Positions 30,734 to 35,454 of a stretch of DNA of 35,454 nucleotides are shown piece after piece. The translations under genes were made by a program, and so were the position numbers. The stretch is from positions 1 through 35,454 of the forward strand of contig JADFIT010000018.1 in assembly GCA_022566515.1 (NCBI GenBank). Direction: 5' to 3'. Source of the DNA: Gemmatimonadota bacterium. GTDB taxonomy: Bacteria > Gemmatimonadota > Gemmatimonadetes > Gemmatimonadales > GWC2-71-9. The notes beneath the pieces are model-generated. The model was not told the origin of the DNA, ran no database searches, and was given only the letters and a program-made list of their open reading frames with translations. Positions within the stretch are counted from its first letter, which is position 1. Each line of letters begins with the position of its first letter.

Positions 30734-31986
30734 AACGGCTCGCTGGGTTTTTGGCTTTGGGTGCCGGATGGCTCATCGGCTGCGGTGGCGGCGAAGATTC
30801 TTCTATGGAGGGAATGTCTGCTGCGGAGCACGCACAGATGCAGGCAGGCGGGCCGCAGGGTGAGCTCGACAGCACGGGCGCGATGGTGCGCCAGCCGGTG
30901 CATCTCAGCGCCGCTCAAGCTCGCGCGATCGGCGTTAGATATGCCACAGTCCGGCGTGACAGCTTGACACGCACTATCCGAACGGTTGGACTGATTCAGG
31001 TCCCGGAGCCAAACATCGTAGACGTCACGCCCAAAATCGACGGCTTCGTCGAGGAGCTGTTTGTTGATTACACCGGACAGTCGGTGCGCCGGGGTCAGCC
31101 GCTACTCACTCTGTACAGCCCCATGCTGGTGGCGGCCCAAGAGGAGCTGCTGACAGCGATGCGGCTGGCGTCGCAAGTGGACTCGAGTGCCGATGAAGCG
31201 TGGCGCAATGCCCAAATCATGCTCGAGGCGGCGAGGCGACGCCTGGTTTACTTCGACATCACCCCCGAACAGATCGAGCGAGTGGAAGCCACCGGTGAAG
31301 CGACCAAGACCCTTACCCTTGTCGCGCCCGTCACCGGCATCGTTCTGGAGAAACATGTTGTGCAGGGCCAGCGAGTGATGCTGGGGATGCATCTGTACCG
31401 CCTGGCCGACCTCAGAGAGATGTGGGTGGAAGGGGAGGTGTTCGAGCAGGATCTGCAGTTTGTAAGGACCGGGTCGCAGGCCGAGATCGAAGTCGCTGCC
31501 TACCCGGGAGAGCGCCGCGTGGGCAGGGTGAGCTTCGTTTACCCGATGGTCGACGAGCGGAGCCGTACGAACCGGGTGCGGATCACTGTGCCGAATCGCG
31601 ACATGGCGCTCAAGCCGGGCATGTATGCGACGATTTTCTTCGACGCCCTTATCGGAAGCGACGTTATCGCGATACCGCTCGAGGCGGTCGTGGTCACCGG
31701 GGTGCGTAATCTCGTGTTCGTCCGGGACGACGAGGGCATGCTAATGTCCCGCGAGGTGGTGCTGGGTCCGCGCGGGGGCGACCGTGTGCAGATCCTCGAG
31801 GGTCTGACAGAGGGTGAGACGATCGTCGTCTCGGCCAACTTCCTGATCGATGCCGAGTCACGCCTCGGCAGCAGCGGAGGTGGCATGCCCGGCATGCCTG
31901 GCATGTCGGGCACGCGGAGCGGCGGTGCGGCTGTCGATACGTCCCAATCCCAGCACAGCCAGGATGACACGGAGGGTCAATCATGA
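30730..31986 (+). CDS. cusB: RND periplasmic adaptor (membrane fusion) lipoprotein, CusB-like
   Basis: The track ORF (from 30367) runs on inside cusC. The real start is ATG 30730, overlapping the cusC stop as ATGA, and gives a 418-residue lipoprotein: LIGCGGG lipobox with Cys at ~17, then a Met/His-rich head (SMEGMSAAEHAQM), which parallels the N-terminal metal-binding region of CusB. Adaptor domains follow: IVDVTPKIDGFVEELFVDYTGQ lipoyl half, a helical hairpin (SPMLVAAQEELLTAMRLASQ), VTGIVLEKHVVQGQRVMLG, and GERRVGRVSFVYPMVDERSRTNRVRI barrel. A Met/Gly-rich tail (GGGMPGMPGMSGT) could also bind copper. It links CusA to the TolC-like exit channel. Its stop overlaps the cusA start. Confidence 0.93.
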   Translation: MKRLAGFLALGAGWLIGCGGGEDSSMEGMSAAEHAQMQAGGPQGELDSTGAMVRQPVHLSAAQARAIGVRYATVRRDSLTRTIRTVGLIQVPEPNIVDVTPKIDGFVEELFVDYTGQSVRRGQPLLTLYSPMLVAAQEELLTAMRLASQVDSSADEAWRNAQIMLEAARRRLVYFDITPEQIERVEATGEATKTLTLVAPVTGIVLEKHVVQGQRVMLGMHLYRLADLREMWVEGEVFEQDLQFVRTGSQAEIEVAAYPGERRVGRVSFVYPMVDERSRTNRVRITVPNRDMALKPGMYATIFFDALIGSDVIAIPLEAVVVTGVRNLVFVRDDEGMLMSREVVLGPRGGDRVQILEGLTEGETIVVSANFLIDAESRLGSSGGGMPGMPGMSGTRSGGAAVDTSQSQHSQDDTEGQS

Positions 31987-34900
31987 TTGACAGGATCATC
32001 GAGTGGTCGCTCCGCAACCGCGCGCTCGTGCTTCTCGCTTCGGCGGCGGTAATCGCTGGCGGGATTTGGGCGATGAGGACGATTCCGCTGGACGCCATCC
32101 CCGACCTGTCCGACGTGCAGGTCATCATTCGGACCGACTACCGCGAGCAGGCTCCGGAGATCGTGGAGGATCAAGTCACCTATCCGATCGCCTCGGAGAT
32201 GCTCAAGGTGCCCGGCGCCAGCGTTGTTCGCGGGTATTCCTTCTTCGGACTGAGCCTGGTGTATGTGATCTTCGAGGACGGCACGGACCTTTACTGGGCG
32301 CGATCGCGCGTCCTCGAGTACATGAGCGGTCTGCGTCAGAACATGCCACCGGGAGTGGAGCCCGTGCTGGGCCCGGATGCCACCGGTGTGGGCTGGGTGT
32401 TCATGTACACCCTGGAATCAGACAGCCTGGACCTTGCGGAACTGCGGACGCTCCAGGACTGGTATGTGCGCTACCAGCTTACTGCAGTGCCGGGGGTGTC
32501 CGAGGTGGCGACCTTCGGTGGGTTCGTCAAGCAATACCAGGTGGAGGTCAATCCCGAGCGCCTGCGGGCCTTTGGAATTCCGGTTACCCGTGTCGCACAG
32601 GCCATCGGCGCACATAACACCGACATCGGCGCGCGGGTTCTCGAGATGGGTGGCCGCGAGTATATGATCCGCGGACTCGGATACCTCGACGGTATCGAGG
32701 ACATCGAGAACGTATCCGTAGGAGCCACGTCGATGGGAACCCCTATCCGGGTGCAGGATGTGGCCACCGTGAAGCTTGGGCCCGCGCCTCGTCGAGGTGT
32801 CGCCGACCTGAACGGTCGTGGCGACGTGGTGGCGGGCATTGTGGTGATGCGTTACGGGTCCGATGCGCTCAAGACGATCGAAGCGATCAAGGCTCGTCTC
32901 CGGGAGATCGAGGAGGGGCTGCCGGCGGGTGTCCGCGTGCGTACCGTCTACGACCGCAGCGAGCTGATTCACGAGGCCATCGATACGCTACGCCACAAGC
33001 TACTCGAGGAATCGCTGATCGTGGCTGGCGTGGCGGTGTTGTTCTTGCTCCACTTCCGATCGGCCCTCGTGGCCATCATCGTGTTGCCGCTTGGCATTCT
33101 GGTCTCGTTCATTGTCATGCGTGTGATCGGCGTCGACGCCAACATCATGAGCTTGGGAGGCATCGCCATCGCCATCGGCGTGATGGTAGACGGCGCCATC
33201 GTCATGATCGAGAACATGCACAAGCATCTCGAGCGGGACGAGGGACGCTCGTCGCGGTGGGATATCGTTCTGAAGAGTACCAAGCAGGTTGGGCCGCCGC
33301 TGTTCTTCGCGCTGCTCATCATCACGTTCAGCTTCCTTCCGGTTTTTGCATTGGAGCAACAGGAAGGACGGCTCTTCAAGCCGCTGGCGTTCACTAAGAC
33401 GTTTGCCATGGCTGGTTCAGCCCTGTTGACGATCACATTGGTACCTGTTCTCATGGGATATCTGATTCGGGGCAAGATTCGCCCGGAGGCGGCGAACCCG
33501 GTGAACCGGCTGCTGCGCTGGGTGTACCGACCTATTATCGAGTTTGTCGTCCGGCGGCCGTGGGTGGTCATAGCTGGGTCGCTCGCCCTGCTCGCCGCGA
33601 CTGTCGTCCCGTGGCAGCGTCTCGGCAGTGAGTTCATGCCTCCCCTGGACGAAGGATCGATCCTGTTCATGCCGACCACCGTGCCGGGTGTGTCCATAGC
33701 GCAAGCCCGGAAGATCCTGCGCTACCAGGACAGCGTTCTGTTCTCGTTTCCCGAAGTTGTGTCGGTCATCGGTAAGGCAGGCCGCGCGACCACCGCGACC
33801 GACCCGGCGCCGCTTTCCATGTTCGAGTCGACGATCACGCTCAAGCCGCGGGACCAGTGGCGTCCGGGCATGACGTACAAGCAACTCATTGCGGACATGG
33901 ATAGGGCCGTGCAGCTTCCGGGTGTGACCAATTCCTGGACGATGCCTATCAAGGGTCGCATCGACATGCTCGCAACCGGCATTCGCACTCCGGTGGGCAT
34001 CAAGATCTTCGGCCCCAATCTCGATACGCTGCAGATGCTGGGGGAACGTCTCGAGCCGATCATTCGGGCGGTCCCTGGTACGCGGAGTGTCTTCGCGGAG
34101 CGTGGTGTCTCGGGTTACTACGTCGATATCGATATCGACCGCGCCGAAGCCGCTCGATACGGGCTAAACGTGGGTGATGTGCACAGCGCCATCATGGCCA
34201 CCGTGGGTGGAATCAACGCAGCGATCACGGTGGAGGGACGCGAGCGGTACGCGGTGAACGTGCGGTATCCTCGTGAGCTGCGGGATAACGTAGAGAAGAT
34301 TCGTGAGGTGGTCATCCCGGCCATGGGGGGAGCGCAAATCCCGTTGGGTCAGGTGGCCAGGGTAGAGGCCATCCAGGGTGTCGTGCTCGTCAAGACGGAA
34401 GGTGCGTTTCCGGTGACAAACATTTTTGTGGACATGGGAGGGCGTGACCTGGGGGGCTACGTGAGGGAGGCCCAGCAGGTAGTGGCCGAGCAGTTCACGC
34501 TTCCCCCCGGGTACTCGCTCATGTGGAGCGGTCAATACGAATTCATGCAACGCGTCGCACAGAAGCTGCGTGTTGTGATCCCGGTAACGCTGGCGATCAT
34601 CTTCCTTCTGCTGTATCTCAACTTTGGATCGACTGCCAAATCGCTGATCGTCATGCTCGCGATGCCTTTCTCTCTCGTGGGCGGTGTCTGGTTTCTCTGG
34701 CTCCTTGGATACAACATGAGTGTAGCGGTTTGGGTTGGGTTCATCGCGCTGGCAGGTGTTGCGGCGCAAACCGGCGTCCTGATGATGATCTATCTTGACG
34801 AGGCGTTCGAACGTAGGAGGCTCGAAGGGCGGATGGTCACCGGGAGGGATGTGCGTGACGCCGTGCGAGATGGGGCCCTCGAGCGGTTGCGCCCGGTGAT

Positions 34901-35141
34901 AATGACGGTGACCGCGATCATGGGCGGCCTCGCGCCGATCATGTGGAGTGCGGGAACCGGTGCCGATGTGATGAAGCGGGTCGCCGCGCCGATGGTGGGG
35001 GGTATGGTCACCGCTTCCGCGCTTACGTTGGGCGTGATTCCCGCGATCTACCTCCTTTGGCGGCAGTGGCAGGTCGCTCATCGCCCGCAAGCAATGGTAC
35101 CCGAGTCCCTGCGGGCGGTCGATGGCTCTCAAACCTGGTGA
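31983..35141 (+). CDS. cusA: CusA-type heavy-metal RND efflux pump
   Basis: A full-length 1,052-residue HME-RND transporter with ATG overlapping the cusB stop (ATGA). N terminus MIDRIIEWSLRNRALVLL, periplasmic porter loops, and the TM4 proton-relay region GIAIAIGVMVDGAIVMIENMHKHLE. All three methionines that bind Cu(I)/Ag(I) in E. coli CusA have counterparts: LFMPTTVPGVS, APLSMFESTI and GRIDMLATGIRTPVGIKI (compare M573, M623, M672, from memory). This favours monovalent Cu/Ag over Zn/Co/Cd (CzcA type). Last gene of the operon. The C terminus (MVPESLRAVDGSQTW) ends where a cytochrome b remnant begins, so its final residues could derive from that junction. Confidence 0.96.
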   Translation: MIDRIIEWSLRNRALVLLASAAVIAGGIWAMRTIPLDAIPDLSDVQVIIRTDYREQAPEIVEDQVTYPIASEMLKVPGASVVRGYSFFGLSLVYVIFEDGTDLYWARSRVLEYMSGLRQNMPPGVEPVLGPDATGVGWVFMYTLESDSLDLAELRTLQDWYVRYQLTAVPGVSEVATFGGFVKQYQVEVNPERLRAFGIPVTRVAQAIGAHNTDIGARVLEMGGREYMIRGLGYLDGIEDIENVSVGATSMGTPIRVQDVATVKLGPAPRRGVADLNGRGDVVAGIVVMRYGSDALKTIEAIKARLREIEEGLPAGVRVRTVYDRSELIHEAIDTLRHKLLEESLIVAGVAVLFLLHFRSALVAIIVLPLGILVSFIVMRVIGVDANIMSLGGIAIAIGVMVDGAIVMIENMHKHLERDEGRSSRWDIVLKSTKQVGPPLFFALLIITFSFLPVFALEQQEGRLFKPLAFTKTFAMAGSALLTITLVPVLMGYLIRGKIRPEAANPVNRLLRWVYRPIIEFVVRRPWVVIAGSLALLAATVVPWQRLGSEFMPPLDEGSILFMPTTVPGVSIAQARKILRYQDSVLFSFPEVVSVIGKAGRATTATDPAPLSMFESTITLKPRDQWRPGMTYKQLIADMDRAVQLPGVTNSWTMPIKGRIDMLATGIRTPVGIKIFGPNLDTLQMLGERLEPIIRAVPGTRSVFAERGVSGYYVDIDIDRAEAARYGLNVGDVHSAIMATVGGINAAITVEGRERYAVNVRYPRELRDNVEKIREVVIPAMGGAQIPLGQVARVEAIQGVVLVKTEGAFPVTNIFVDMGGRDLGGYVREAQQVVAEQFTLPPGYSLMWSGQYEFMQRVAQKLRVVIPVTLAIIFLLLYLNFGSTAKSLIVMLAMPFSLVGGVWFLWLLGYNMSVAVWVGFIALAGVAAQTGVLMMIYLDEAFERRRLEGRMVTGRDVRDAVRDGALERLRPVIMTVTAIMGGLAPIMWSAGTGADVMKRVAAPMVGGMVTASALTLGVIPAIYLLWRQWQVAHRPQAMVPESLRAVDGSQTW

Positions 35142-35191
35142 TCGCCCCTGTGCCACTGTTGGGATTCCTGGCGGTTGTGCCGATCAGCGAT
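35135..35191 (+). pseudogene. Remnant of a second cytochrome b C-terminus
   Basis: Overlapping the last codons of cusA in another frame, the sequence reads LVIAPVPLLGFLAVVPISD. It aligns without gaps to LIAPAVLFGFLAIVPISD near the C terminus of the cytochrome b at 24931-25950, with similarity visible at the DNA level too (gtgatcgcccct / ctgatcgcccca). The fragment has no start codon and the similarity stops after ISD. It is a truncated relic of a paralogue, most simply left by a deletion that joined cusA to downstream sequence. Confidence 0.65.
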
Positions 35192-35271
35192 GGAAGTGAC
35201 TGGCCACCAATGTTCCTGAGCTTTACTTTAGCCTCGGCACCTACGCCGCATCTCCAGCTAGGAGGAACCCC

Positions 35272-35454
35272 ATGCCGCTCTCCCGCAGAGCGTTCTTCGG
35301 ACTCGAGGTGAGTGGAGGCCAGCCGACCGCGCCGCTCATCATCGCCAGGGGGCGCGAGGCCCTGGCCGAAGAACTCGGTCCCCTGGGCAGCGAAATCGGG
35401 GTGATTGAGCCCCCCCAAGACGGCGAGATCCGTATCTCGAGTAACGAGAACCCT
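35272..35454 (+). CDS. HisC-like PLP aminotransferase, exported? (partial, runs off the right edge)
   Basis: ATG 35272 is preceded by AGGAGG at a good distance and opens a frame to the window end (61 codons), absent from the track for lack of a stop. It begins MPLSRRAFFGLEVSGG, which contains a twin-arginine-like pair but no obvious hydrophobic stretch afterwards, and reaches EIRISSNENP at the edge. The ending S-x-N-E-N-P is the conserved opening of histidinol-phosphate aminotransferase-type enzymes (SxNENPxG). Members with an N-terminal RRxFF stretch are widespread and often unassigned in substrate. It follows the cytochrome b remnant by 80 nt and is probably unrelated to the copper operon. 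Confidence 0.72.
   Translation, partial: MPLSRRAFFGLEVSGGQPTAPLIIARGREALAEELGPLGSEIGVIEPPQDGEIRISSNENP

Noticed and set aside
1-35454. CRISPR arrays, tRNA/rRNA genes, insertion sequences, integrase or att sites
   Set aside because: No regularly spaced repeats, cloverleaf-like or rRNA-like stretches, or transposase/integrase motifs were found on reading both strands; mobility of the copper island is therefore not shown.

Overview
This is a GC-rich stretch of bacterial chromosome or large contig from a Gram-negative (two-membrane) organism. It carries TolC/CusBA-type export genes, outer-membrane beta-barrels, a LolA-like protein and lipoprotein signal peptides. Secreted M28 peptidases, small lipocalin-like lipoproteins and a eukaryote-like PurL would fit a Gemmatimonadota-type bacterium, but that assignment is a guess from gene style. 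The leftmost ~1 kb (MshM/ExeA-like ATPase plus TPR protein) looks different in style from the rest.

Layout. 1-990 (minus): the edge of a type IV/MSHA-like pilus or secretion locus. 1124-4085 (minus): lipoprotein, secreted M28 peptidase and zinc alcohol dehydrogenase. 4512-10509 (plus): L-lysine 6-transaminase, a large PurL resembling animal/eukaryotic PFAS, and a YwiC-like membrane protein, tightly packed. 10590-13746 (minus): an NtrC/ZraR-type sigma-54 response regulator and its membrane histidine kinase. 13997-16818 (plus): Met-rich Spy/ZraP-like periplasmic protein, a stump of an RND/MMPL transporter, a LolA-like protein and a porin-like gene with an internal amber codon. 17069-19894 (plus): SHOCT mini-protein and a CopA-type Cu+ P-type ATPase. 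19946-22041 (minus): CusRS-like two-component system. 22379-27892 (plus): multicopper oxidase, CopB, orphan cytochrome b, a His-rich membrane-anchored protein, an NTF2-like protein and a DUF4198-like gene broken by TGA. 28022-29000 (minus): HMA copper chaperone and TlpA-type thioredoxin. 29474-35141 (plus): complete cusCBA-type efflux operon. 35135-35191: cytochrome b remnant. 35272-end: start of a HisC-like aminotransferase.

The main discovery is a self-contained sigma-54 copper/envelope-stress regulon. Four near-identical 18-bp palindromes (consensus GTGGGGCATATCCCCCAC) occur only in intergenic regions of the copper island. Each lies 103-106 bp (centre to the -24 GG) upstream of a GG-N10-GC sigma-54 promoter. 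These promoters face the Spy/ZraP-like gene, the SHOCT/P-type ATPase unit, the TlpA-HMA unit and cusCBA. A weaker second copy of the palindrome sits exactly 21 bp promoter-proximal at each site. The obvious candidate activator is the NtrC-family regulator encoded in the middle of the island. A second system, the OmpR-type CusR-like regulator, has its own Pho-box-like operator (three 7-mers on an 11-bp period) between itself and the multicopper oxidase operon. So two envelope two-component systems appear to split control of copper detoxification: the sigma-54 arm for efflux, chaperones and redox repair, the OmpR arm for periplasmic oxidation.

The island also shows decay and rearrangement: a transporter reduced to its last ~50 codons, two genes with in-frame stops, and a cytochrome b fragment behind cusA.
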